Positions 34,205-41,249 of a DNA stretch of 41,249 bases are shown piece by piece (the first letter of the stretch is position 1; the number at the start of each line of letters is the position of its first letter). Both the position numbers and the translations under genes were made by a program. This DNA comes from Chitinophagales bacterium (GTDB taxonomy: Bacteria; Bacteroidota; Bacteroidia; Chitinophagales; UBA2359). Below the pieces are notes generated by a model. It had not been told where the DNA came from and ran no database searches. It saw nothing but the letters and a program-made list of their open reading frames with translations. The DNA is taken from contig JAHDEE010000019.1 of assembly GCA_020629005.1 (NCBI GenBank), positions 5,713-46,961 of the forward strand, read 5' to 3'.

Positions 34205-35638
34205 TTGCCAGCAATTAAAATAGACAGGCAATTGGCAAGAAGAAGGAAGAACAAGGTGATTGAGGAGTTGCGGATTGAATCCATGGCAACGGAAGGGAAA
34301 GGAATGGGACGCCACAATGGCAAGGTTGTTTTTGTGGAAGGCACGGTACCGGGTGATGTAGCTAAGGTCTTGATCCAAAGGAATAAAAAGGATTATTCAA
34401 CTGCCAGAGTGCTGGACTTGTTGCAGGCATCTGATCAACGAATTGAGGCCTTTTGCCAGCACTTTGGAGATTGTGGAGGCTGTAAGTGGCAATTTTTGGA
34501 ATACGCTCAACAACTGGCGTATAAACAGGGTATTGTAGAGGAGGCTTTTAGACGTATTGGCAAGCTGGAGTTTCCAGAGCCTTTTCCTATTCTTGGTTGT
34601 GCCGAACCAACATTCTACCGAAACAAGATGGAATATACCTTTTCCAATAAGCGGTGGATCACACAGGAAGAGGTCGATGCCGGTGGAGAGATTGATTCGC
34701 GGCATGGGTTGGGCTTTCATATTCGAGGCCATTTTGACAAGATTGTGGATATACACAAATGCTACTTGCAGGATGACTATGGAAACGCAATCCGCAATGC
34801 AGTGCGGAAACATGCACTGGCCAATGATCTGAGTTTCTACAATATTTCTGAGCATGGAGGACTGCTGAGAAACCTGATTATTCGCAACAGTAGTCTCGGT
34901 GAGTGGATGGTGATTGTGAGTATGGGCGAGGATCAGCCAGCTAATCGGCAGGGGCTATTGGACATGTTGGTTGCGGATTTCCCTGAGATTACCAGTCTGC
35001 ATTATGTGGTAAACCAGAAGAAGAACGATACGCTATTTGACCAGGACATCATTTGCTATCATGGCAGAGGTCATATATTTGAGTCTTTCGAAGGCATTAA
35101 ATACAAGATTTCTCCTAAGTCTTTTTTTCAGACCAACCCAGCTCAGGGTCTTAAGTTGTATGAGATAACCAGGGCCTTTGCAGACTTGCAGAAAGAGGAC
35201 ATTGTTTATGATCTTTATACTGGTACGGGAAGTATTGCCCTTTTTGTTGCAGAGCATTGTGCAAAGGTCTTTGGTATCGAGGAGGTAGAAATGGCTATAG
35301 AAGATGCGAAGTTCAATGCTGCGCTAAATGGCATTGACAATGCGCAATTTTTCGCGGGAGATGTGAAGCAGGTTTGGACCGATGAATTTGTGGCCGAGCA
35401 TGGTCGCCCGGATGTTTTGATCACTGATCCTCCGCGGGCAGGCATGCACGCTGATGTCGTGGCTATGATCATGAAACTTCGTCCTTCGAAGATTGTTTAT
35501 GTCAGTTGTAACCCGGTGACACAGGCCAGAGATTTGCAATTGATGCAGGACTCCTATAAAATTGAAAAGATTCAGCCGGTAGACATGTTTCCACAGACGC
35601 CACATATCGAAAATGTGGTCTTATTGCAACGTAGATAG
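34205..35638 (+). CDS. rlmD: 23S rRNA (uracil-5-)-methyltransferase RlmD
   Basis: The 477-residue protein has an N-terminal TRAM domain (about 18-72), a 4Fe-4S site with C84, C90, C93 (CQHFGDCGGC) and C186, a Rossmann SAM domain (DLYTGTGS at 336-343) and the catalytic nucleophile C435 in VYVSCNPVTQ. These identify the TrmA/RlmC/RlmD family; the Fe-S site and TRAM domain favour RlmD, which methylates U1939 (E. coli numbering), though in Bacteroidota the exact uridine is not proven. The only start that keeps the TRAM domain is TTG at 34205: an in-frame stop lies 12 bases upstream, and the next ATG would remove 26 residues. The eight-base gap to the next gene suggests cotranscription. Confidence 0.92.
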   Translation: MPAIKIDRQLARRRKNKVIEELRIESMATEGKGMGRHNGKVVFVEGTVPGDVAKVLIQRNKKDYSTARVLDLLQASDQRIEAFCQHFGDCGGCKWQFLEYAQQLAYKQGIVEEAFRRIGKLEFPEPFPILGCAEPTFYRNKMEYTFSNKRWITQEEVDAGGEIDSRHGLGFHIRGHFDKIVDIHKCYLQDDYGNAIRNAVRKHALANDLSFYNISEHGGLLRNLIIRNSSLGEWMVIVSMGEDQPANRQGLLDMLVADFPEITSLHYVVNQKKNDTLFDQDIICYHGRGHIFESFEGIKYKISPKSFFQTNPAQGLKLYEITRAFADLQKEDIVYDLYTGTGSIALFVAEHCAKVFGIEEVEMAIEDAKFNAALNGIDNAQFFAGDVKQVWTDEFVAEHGRPDVLITDPPRAGMHADVVAMIMKLRPSKIVYVSCNPVTQARDLQLMQDSYKIEKIQPVDMFPQTPHIENVVLLQRR

Positions 35639-35646
35639 ATTCTAGC

Positions 35647-36006
35647 ATGAATTTGAAAAAGACAGAGCAGTTACTGGACAGTTTAAGGGAAGACATCATT
35701 GTGTATGGTGACTATCTCAAGGAGATTTCTGAGGCTTGTCGTCAAGAGAAGATTTCGGACTTTCCGATTTTTATTGCTCATCAAGAGCCTACGATTTCTT
35801 TGGGAAAGCCGATCATATTGCGAGAAAATTCTCAGACTTCCTGGTCCATCAATGCATCGCATCTTCAGGATTTTGTGAATAGGAATCTGATCGATCATGA
35901 AAAGGAGCTGAACTTCACTCAGATCTACAAGAACCCTGATCAGTTTGTGTGTGTGTTTGTGCTGACTCCCGAGTTTAGCAACTTTATATTTTGCCCTTAT
36001 CAATAG
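35647..36006 (+). CDS. Small conserved-type protein of unknown function, downstream of rlmD
   Basis: The 119-residue soluble protein has a helical start (LKKTEQLLDSLREDIIVYGDYL) followed by beta-strands (FPIFIAHQEPTISLGKPIIL; WSINASHLQDFV; FVCVFVLTPEFSNFIFCP). It starts eight bases after rlmD and is very likely cotranscribed. No motif or family name can be assigned; it may be a lineage-specific partner or simply an operon passenger. Confidence 0.7.
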   Translation: MNLKKTEQLLDSLREDIIVYGDYLKEISEACRQEKISDFPIFIAHQEPTISLGKPIILRENSQTSWSINASHLQDFVNRNLIDHEKELNFTQIYKNPDQFVCVFVLTPEFSNFIFCPYQ

Positions 36007-36063
36007 TCTGCAAGGCAGGTACGAAAAGGTGTTGCTATCAAGCAGATGAAGTAGAGAAGACGA

Positions 36064-37617
36064 CTAGAGCTTAATCTCTTCGCCGTGCTCATCGTAGAAG
36101 TGATATTCGGTCATTCCCAGGGATTCGTCTGTTGTGATGGTGAATCTCTTCTTTAGCTCCCAGGACCATTTCATGTGTTCGGTTACCCATCCTTTTTTGA
36201 AGAAGGCTTCCACAAAGGGGTGTACTACGATTTTTAGTTTGCCGAATCCCAGCTCTTGCGACAGGTATCGCAGATTAGATTTGATTTCGTCCAGGAGAAG
36301 CAAGGAAGGTCGGATTTTGCCGGTGCCTTCGCATGCCGGGCATACCTCAGCAGTTGCGATTTCGATAACTGGTTTCACTCTTTGCCTGGTGATTTGCATG
36401 AGGCAGAACTTGCTAAGAGGAAGAATCGTGTGTCTGGCTCGATCTTCTTTCATCATGTCCTGTACCCGCTTATAGACCATGTGTCGATGATCCTGATCCT
36501 TCATATCGATGAAGTCAATCACAACGATGCCGCCGATGTCACGTAGTCGCAGCTGTCGGGAAATCTCCTGTGCAGCTTCAAGATTGACCGTGATGGCATT
36601 GTTGACACTCGTGCCACGTGTATTACCCATCTTGTTACCGCTGTTGACATCCACTACTGTCATCGCTTCTGTATGTTCGATAATCAGATAGGCTCCGCTG
36701 GGCATGGTTACTGTTTGTCCAAAGGAGGATTTGATTTGTTTAGTGACATCATACTGATCGAAGATGGGCACTTTGGAGCCGTGGTACTCTACGATATCTT
36801 TCTGTTCCGGGGCGATCTTTTGGATGTAGGACTTGATTTCTCCGGTTAGATTTTTGTCATTGATGACGATCTTGTTAAAGCTATCATTAAGCAGATCGCG
36901 CATCAGGGTGGAGGTCAGGTTTAGTTCGCTAAAGACCTTAGCCGGAGGTTTGGCAGACTTCAGCATCGCACAGATGTTTTTCCACTCCGAGAGTAAGTCC
37001 TGGATATCCTGCTTGAGGTAATCGAGGTCTTTGCCTTCGGCAGCGGTTCGCGCTATGATGCCGAAGTTTATTGGTCTAATGCTTTCGATCAATTCGGTGA
37101 GCCTTGCTCGTTCTTCTTTATCTCGAATCTTCTTCGAGACAGAGACCATATTGGAAAAGGGTGTGAGCACGGTTGCTCTTCCAGGAAAGCTAATATTGCA
37201 GGAAAGGCGCGGCCCTTTATTGCCGATTGGCTCTTTCATGATCTGAGCAAGTACCAGGTTCCGCTTCGCTACTGCATCTGTGACATTGCCGTCTTTGTCT
37301 ATGTCTGGCTCCATCGGGAAGTCTGCCAGTAAATGGGTTTTCTGGTTCCCATTTCTAAGCAGCTCGATGAATTTCATCAAGGATTTGATCTGTGGATTTA
37401 AGTCGGTGTAGTGGAGGAAGGCATCTTTTTCGAATCCCACATCTACGAAAGCAGCGTTAAGCCCAGCAACGGCCTTCTTGATTTGTCCTATATGGATGTC
37501 TCTGAGGGTAAAGCGGGAGGAGCCACTTTCTTTATGGAGCTCTACCAGAGATTTCTCTTCAAGCAGGGCAATTTCCACTCCTTTTTGACTGGAGTTTATG
37601 ATCAAATCTTTAACCAA
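36064..37617 (-). CDS. rng: Ribonuclease G/E family endoribonuclease
   Basis: The 517-residue protein is RNase G-sized. It has an S1-like RNA-binding domain (about 38-130; AAFVDVGFEKDAFLHYTDL), the DNase I-like core with catalytic D323 in TVVDVNSG and D371 in VIDFIDM, and a zinc-link CPACEGTG (C426, C429). It should cut single-stranded AU-rich RNA, including 16S rRNA 5' end maturation. The apparent start is TTG (MVKDLIINSSQKG, the usual N terminus); an in-frame TAA lies 12 bases upstream and no ATG intervenes. It ends the HU - TPR - COX24-type - rng group; a hairpin and 212 bases separate it from the COX24-type gene. Confidence 0.93.
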   Translation of the reverse strand: MVKDLIINSSQKGVEIALLEEKSLVELHKESGSSRFTLRDIHIGQIKKAVAGLNAAFVDVGFEKDAFLHYTDLNPQIKSLMKFIELLRNGNQKTHLLADFPMEPDIDKDGNVTDAVAKRNLVLAQIMKEPIGNKGPRLSCNISFPGRATVLTPFSNMVSVSKKIRDKEERARLTELIESIRPINFGIIARTAAEGKDLDYLKQDIQDLLSEWKNICAMLKSAKPPAKVFSELNLTSTLMRDLLNDSFNKIVINDKNLTGEIKSYIQKIAPEQKDIVEYHGSKVPIFDQYDVTKQIKSSFGQTVTMPSGAYLIIEHTEAMTVVDVNSGNKMGNTRGTSVNNAITVNLEAAQEISRQLRLRDIGGIVVIDFIDMKDQDHRHMVYKRVQDMMKEDRARHTILPLSKFCLMQITRQRVKPVIEIATAEVCPACEGTGKIRPSLLLLDEIKSNLRYLSQELGFGKLKIVVHPFVEAFFKKGWVTEHMKWSWELKKRFTITTDESLGMTEYHFYDEHGEEIKL

Positions 37618-37773
37618 AACAGCAATTTATTAGGTTGATACAGATACACCATCGGCTATACTCGCCAATGTAGACTTGATCTGGGAAGGGAAATGGCGAA
37701 AAAAGAGCGCTCTTCGTATCAAAGGCGCAAAAATCATACCACTATATTAGCTAATAGGATATGAAACGAAGTA

Positions 37774-37807
37774 CAAAGCCAGTGACATGGTTGAGTCAGT
37801 GGCTTTG
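37774..37807 (-). terminator. Hairpin between the COX24-type gene and rng, candidate (bidirectional) terminator
   Basis: CAAAGCCAGTGAC and GTCAGTGGCTTTG pair over 13 positions with one mismatch and an eight-base loop (ATGGTTGA). It lies 22 bases after the COX24-type stop. On the minus strand the stem is followed by a mixed TACTTCGTTTC tract, so it is only a moderate intrinsic terminator; rng probably has a separate promoter. Confidence 0.5.
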
Positions 37808-37829
37808 CACTAGCACAAGTGGTCAAAGA

Positions 37830-37922
37830 TTATTTCTTCTTCTTGTGGCGATTCTTTCTAAGACGTTTTTTTCTTTTGTGCGTGGCAATCTTGTGCCGCT
37901 TTCTTTTCTTACCGCAAGGCAT
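37830..37922 (-). CDS. AURKAIP1/COX24-type basic ribosome-associated protein (bS22/mS38-like), 30 residues
   Basis: The minus strand encodes MPCGKKRKRHKIATHKRKKR followed by LRKNRHKKKK and TAA. It is very basic (over half Lys/Arg). Bacteroidota genomes carry a near-identical short protein annotated as 'AURKAIP1/COX24 domain-containing', related to mitochondrial mS38 and to the mycobacterial small-subunit protein bS22; it should bind rRNA at the small subunit. The family label comes from memory of the consensus; the ribosomal placement is inference. It sits 17 bases downstream of the TPR gene and was easily missed because of its length. Confidence 0.88.
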   Translation of the reverse strand: MPCGKKRKRHKIATHKRKKRLRKNRHKKKK

Positions 37923-37939
37923 ATAAACTAATTTAAAGA

Positions 37940-38806
37940 TTAAATATCCAACATTTTCTCAATCAAGTCATCAAGTTCGGAGGAGAAAGATTCGCTATTG
38001 ACGAGCTTTTTGCAATCTTCAAAGGCTGCGGCAGCTTCCTCTTTTTTGCCGCTATTGGCCAGTGCTTCTCCAAGATAGTAGAAGGCTTCTGCGTTCTCCG
38101 GATCCTGTTTAGTCACGATCTTGAGTCTGCGTTCGGCTTTATCAAATTGTCCTGAGACGATTGCCAGCCTGGCCAAAATCAAGTTAGCTCTGGTATTGAG
38201 GGAATCAGTGGTGGTTACATCGCGTAGCATCATTACACCTTGCATCACCTCATTTCTACCGTCAATCAGTCCTGTAGCGACTCCGATCTTGTAGTCAAGA
38301 TTATCAGGCTGCAAAGATAGCGCCTTTTCAAAGCTTTTAATGGATTTATCGACATAATGTTGCACAAGAGCAGAATCCCTTGCCATTTTGAAGGAAATAG
38401 CGTTGGTCTCCCCCGCTCTATTCCATTTTTCGGCTGTATTTTCAAGTTCAGCTATGTCGACATAGTAGTGAGCAGCGATTTCCATAAATCCTTGCCGCTT
38501 CCAGAAATCGGCTAAATCTTCCAATGCGGCTAATTTCTGCTCTGGCTTTTCCGCCTCTTCGACTGCAGAACCAAGAAAGCCCAAGCTGTCGGCTTGAGCT
38601 TTCTTGAGTTTAGTCTTAACGTTGGCAATGACCTCGGTAAAGTTGATTCTTTTACCTTCCTCATTGCTTTCGTTTTGGGCTTCTGCTTTCTTTTCTGCTT
38701 TAGCAGCTAGTGCTTCTTCCACTGTAAGACCCCTTTTGCCAAAAGTGAACAATGCAAAAGTAATCCCCAGGCAGGTGAGCAATAGAATTAACTGGCTTCG
38801 CCTCAA
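37940..38806 (-). CDS. Membrane-anchored TPR protein, between HU and the COX24-type gene
   Basis: The 288-residue protein starts with TTG (an in-frame TAA lies 15 bases upstream with no ATG between) and has an N-terminal membrane segment (about 5-23). An Ala/Glu/Lys-rich stretch follows, then TPR repeats from about 75 to 280 (NRAGETNAISFKMA; FEKALSLQPDNLDYKIGVATG; KQDPENAEAFYYLGEALANS). It is anchored in the inner membrane, with repeats probably on the periplasmic side, and may scaffold a complex. The gene order HU - TPR - COX24-type protein is one I associate with Bacteroidota. The stop is 17 bases before the COX24-type start. Confidence 0.85.
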   Translation of the reverse strand: MRRSQLILLLTCLGITFALFTFGKRGLTVEEALAAKAEKKAEAQNESNEEGKRINFTEVIANVKTKLKKAQADSLGFLGSAVEEAEKPEQKLAALEDLADFWKRQGFMEIAAHYYVDIAELENTAEKWNRAGETNAISFKMARDSALVQHYVDKSIKSFEKALSLQPDNLDYKIGVATGLIDGRNEVMQGVMMLRDVTTTDSLNTRANLILARLAIVSGQFDKAERRLKIVTKQDPENAEAFYYLGEALANSGKKEEAAAAFEDCKKLVNSESFSSELDDLIEKMLDI

Positions 38807-38837
38807 GTTGTTGGTGCTTTAAATAGTTAGAAAATAT

Positions 38838-39152
38838 CTATTCATCGGCAGCCTCTTTCATTGCGTTAAGTACCTTAGAGCTTTTCACTTTTTCCACAAA
38901 AACCTTTGCCGGCTTGAATGCGGGTATGTGATGTTCAGGAATCTCGATAGCAATGTTCTTCTTTATGTTTCTACCGATTTTCTTTGCTCTCTTTTTGGTG
39001 ATAAAGCTCCCGAAACCTCGAATATAAACATTTTCTCCATCGTGCAGTGCATCCTTTACCTCTTTGAAGAATGCTTCCAACGAGACCAGGACATCCACCT
39101 TGGCCACTCCTGTCTTGTCAGAAATTCTAGCAATTAAATCCGCTTTTCTCAT
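38838..39152 (-). CDS. HU-family DNA-binding protein
   Basis: From the ATG at 39152 the product is 104 residues, the expected HU length with a short tail; the longer frame from 39203 adds 17 unrelated residues. It has the HU dimer core (MRKADLIARISDKTGVAKVD, ENVYIRGFGSF) and the basic beta-arm region (RAKKIGRNIKKNIAIEIPEHH). The arm tip IEIPEHHIPAF differs from the E. coli GRNPQTG form but retains prolines that could intercalate. It should compact DNA and assist recombination or replication. It heads the HU - TPR - COX24-type group with 31 bases to the TPR gene. Confidence 0.92.
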   Translation of the reverse strand: MRKADLIARISDKTGVAKVDVLVSLEAFFKEVKDALHDGENVYIRGFGSFITKKRAKKIGRNIKKNIAIEIPEHHIPAFKPAKVFVEKVKSSKVLNAMKEAADE

Positions 39153-39905
39153 AATATGAACTATTGTTGAGTTATGATTATAAGCCAATGGGATCCGTAG
39201 CAAGCCTACGCATACCTGAGCTTATCAAACTTTCCATAAATTAAGCAGCAAGACTACCCTATTTAAGAATAAGCTGTCTATCCCATTAACGCGCCCTGTA
39301 GGCATCCCAAATTGTGTAACTCCAGGCTTGTCACTCGGATGTCCCTTGCTCAGTATCTTACTTCTCAGTCGCCAATGCGACCAATCAAAGCCACCGAATT
39401 GGAGCATTCCTCGTTCAAACACAACACAATCAGCTATGTATTAACAATGGAGTAAAATCAAAAAATGGACCGTTTTTGACACAAGAATGCCGGTATTGAA
39501 ATTTTTTGAAAGCCACCATAATTCTATTATACACTAAGTTTGCGCCTCTTCTAAGGGCCAGGTCAGCCATTTAACTGACACTATCTCGCATACAAATTAT
39601 AATTGAGATAATGCCCCGGAAGTGCGGTAAATCACTCACTTTTGCACAAATTAGCCAAATTCGTTCGAATTTCCGACAATAATATGTATTAGAAAGGGTT
39701 AAATGTTTGATTGTAATTGTCTTATTATCAGTTAAGAGTGATGTAGGCTGCTTCTCAAAAATGGCCGTATTGATATCTTTGAGAAATTTTGAATGTCGCT
39801 TTTGCACTCAAAATATCTATCCCGCTTCAATTTTTATTTTCTGAGCTTATTTTATTAATAAGCAATTGACTGGGCGTAGATTAGCTTTAAATAGAGACTA
39901 CTGGA
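39153..39905. other. 750-base intergenic gap, AT-rich, with a 19-bp palindrome
   Basis: No reading frame here has codon use, a start or a domain that I trust; short minus-strand frames at 39225-39422 and 39571-39807 look like chance. GCTTATT-TTATT-AATAAGC at 39845-39863 is a perfect seven-base inverted repeat that could be an operator, and TTAGCTTTA around 39881-39889 resembles, but does not match, TAnnTTTG. This is the upstream region of the propeller protein gene. Confidence 0.5.
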
Positions 39906-41249
39906 TTGAAAATTAGTCAACAAATACTGCTAATTCTTTGCCTGCTTGCCGCAAATTCTGCTTTTGCACAGGATCCTGCCTATATTTCTTTTTCTGTTGA
40001 AGATGGATTGCTTTCCAATACTATCACTGGCATATCACAAGGTGTAGATGGGTATATCTGGCTTTCAACGGATTTGGGATTGGTCAGATTTGATGGTCAG
40101 GACTTCCAGAACTATATCAGCCTGGATACACTGCCGGACACCAATTTGGCAGGCTTATATCGGGACCTGCATGGCAAAATTTGGTTGAAATCTTCTAACG
40201 GGCGTCCGGCCTACATCTACGGCAAGCAAATTCACACCAGATCCGATACGCTTCCTTTTCATGAATTAGGCCTCAAGTCAGGTATCAGCTGCATGCATGT
40301 AAGCGAAGGCAGATACTATTTTGGTACAGAAAAAGACGGGTTCACCGTCTTGCAGGGCAAGAAAATGATGCATGATCGAGCCGGAGAAGCCATACAGCAA
40401 ATCTATCATGATTCGGAGGGACAGGTGTTTGTTGTGTCTGGAAATCTTGAGGAGCAGGTCTTTGCTTTGGGACAAGAGCGTGTATTGTTAAGAACAAGTG
40501 ATCGGCTGTTGTTAAGATCAGGAGATACGACGCAGGTGCTCATGCAGCAAAAGTCTAAAGTTTTTAGGGAGGAGATCACGGATGTACTGGTTGATAGTCG
40601 AGGTACACTGTGGCTTGTGAAACAAGGCGGAGGAATCTTTGCCTATGAAGACTTCGAGCATGAGGCAAATCGAAAGGAGCTGTATTGGTTTCGGGATAAG
40701 ATAATCAATTGTGTGTTTGAGGATCGGGAAGGTAACCTGTGGATGGGGACTGCCTCGCAGGGGGTGATATTGGTCATGAGTGCGAGAGCTCGGACCTTGG
40801 ATCAGGAATACGGTCTCATTAGCGAGGATATCCATGCTGTAACTAAGGACAGTCTGGGAAGGTTGTGGATGGGAAATAGCAGAGGGCAGGTGCAGATGAT
40901 AGACCAAAACGGGACGCTCTATACCGATGATATTAGCTATATGCTGAACAGCTATCTAACCATTCATCAGATCGCCATTGACCAGCAGATGAATCGCTGG
41001 TACGCTTCGGAAGATTGGTTGCTGGTGAAGAATGCGGAAGATCAATTGTCCTTTCTGGATTTGTACGGTGCGAATGATCTGGAATTCAGCAGTCGGCAAC
41101 TGGCCTATGTGGCGAATGACAGCTGTGTGGTCAGCTTTGATCTGAAAGAGGATAATGAAGTAGATACACTTTATCGAGGATTTAGTAATGCCGTTTCATT
41201 TCGGGACCCGGATGAGCTGTGGATTGCAACCCCAAGCGGAGTAAAGATG
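39906..41249 (+). CDS. Two-component-regulator propeller (Reg_prop) sensor protein, N-terminal part; runs off the window
   Basis: The frame is open for 448 codons from TTG at 39906 to the window edge, with no stop. The first residues form a signal peptide (MKISQQILLILCLLAANSAF AQ). Then come repeats of about 40-45 residues with propeller signatures: FSVEDGLLSNTITGISQ, DGYIWLSTDLGLVRFDG, DRQ/DREGNLWMGTASQG, DSLGRLWMGNSRGQ. Such periplasmic propellers usually precede a Y_Y_Y domain, a membrane helix and a histidine kinase or AraC/LuxR output domain, which would lie beyond the window. The signal is commonly a polysaccharide fragment in Bacteroidota hybrid sensors. No ATG is present in frame near the start, so TTG is likely. 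Confidence 0.82.
   Translation, partial: MKISQQILLILCLLAANSAFAQDPAYISFSVEDGLLSNTITGISQGVDGYIWLSTDLGLVRFDGQDFQNYISLDTLPDTNLAGLYRDLHGKIWLKSSNGRPAYIYGKQIHTRSDTLPFHELGLKSGISCMHVSEGRYYFGTEKDGFTVLQGKKMMHDRAGEAIQQIYHDSEGQVFVVSGNLEEQVFALGQERVLLRTSDRLLLRSGDTTQVLMQQKSKVFREEITDVLVDSRGTLWLVKQGGGIFAYEDFEHEANRKELYWFRDKIINCVFEDREGNLWMGTASQGVILVMSARARTLDQEYGLISEDIHAVTKDSLGRLWMGNSRGQVQMIDQNGTLYTDDISYMLNSYLTIHQIAIDQQMNRWYASEDWLLVKNAEDQLSFLDLYGANDLEFSSRQLAYVANDSCVVSFDLKEDNEVDTLYRGFSNAVSFRDPDELWIATPSGVKM

Noticed and set aside
37774-37807. Hairpin near the COX24-type gene as a possible tRNA or small RNA
   Set aside because: Single stem-loop only; no cloverleaf arms, no TTCRANY T-loop; a terminator is the simpler explanation.
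39225-39807. Minus-strand frames of 65 and 78 codons in the gap before the propeller gene
   Set aside because: No similarity to any family I know, no ribosome binding site and base composition of a non-coding region; no mutY-like gene is present.

Overview
The window reads as a chromosomal segment of a Bacteroidota species, possibly a Saprospiria/Lewinella-like marine lineage (class-level placement is only a guess). The evidence is a secreted protein with a type IX secretion (T9SS) type-B C-terminal domain, a futalosine-pathway menaquinone enzyme (MqnC), a start of a two-component 'Reg_prop' propeller protein, a 30-residue AURKAIP1/COX24-type basic protein beside HU and RNase G, several TAnnTTTG promoter elements of the Bacteroidota type, and Bacteroidota-style dispersed intergenic palindromes. 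No rRNA, tRNA, CRISPR array, prophage or complete insertion sequence was seen. At least five genes appear to start with TTG.

Layout. 0-1.6 kb: a two-gene toxin-antitoxin-like pair (XRE-ImmA/IrrE metallopeptidase plus DUF4411 PIN protein), whose PIN gene carries an in-frame TAG. 1.7-5.4 kb: an apparent operon of a YdhF-like aldo/keto reductase, an SsuD-like flavin monooxygenase and a sodium/solute symporter. 5.5-8.9 kb: small metabolic and hypothetical genes (alpha/beta hydrolase, secreted rhodanese, VOC protein, membrane protein). 9.2-16.8 kb: a neutral-lipid cluster consisting of a 1083-residue GPAT-HAD-AGPAT fusion, a wax ester synthase/diacylglycerol acyltransferase with a C-terminal SCP2 domain, a lipase-like hydrolase, and beyond a repeat-rich gap a PAP2/IPC-synthase-like membrane phosphatase. 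17-24.7 kb: a lipoprotein, a large FAD/Fe-S D-2-hydroxyacid dehydrogenase, a secreted protein, a TonB-family protein behind a strong hairpin, a YCF48-like lipoprotein and mqnC. 24.8-29.1 kb: an active/inactive M16 protease pair and the T9SS cargo. 29.4-34.1 kb: a thioredoxin-fold protein, a TPR-like protein and a second sodium/solute symporter. 34.2-39.2 kb: rlmD with a small partner, then HU - TPR - COX24-type protein - RNase G on the minus strand, a translation/RNA housekeeping block. 39.9 kb to the end: an incomplete sensory propeller protein.

The most distinctive parts are: (1) the lipid cluster, which in one locus could run from glycerol-3-phosphate to triacylglycerol and matches, in fused form, the gene order I recall for Mycobacterium tuberculosis lipQ-Rv2484c-plsC-plsB2; (2) two copies of an identical-length 158-bp palindromic element about 24 kb apart with a compensatory base change between their arms; (3) three copies of a second intergenic repeat with conserved ends and unrelated, copy-specific palindromic cores; and (4) a terminator-like hairpin abutting the annotated TonB start, which suggests the true start lies 90 bases downstream.
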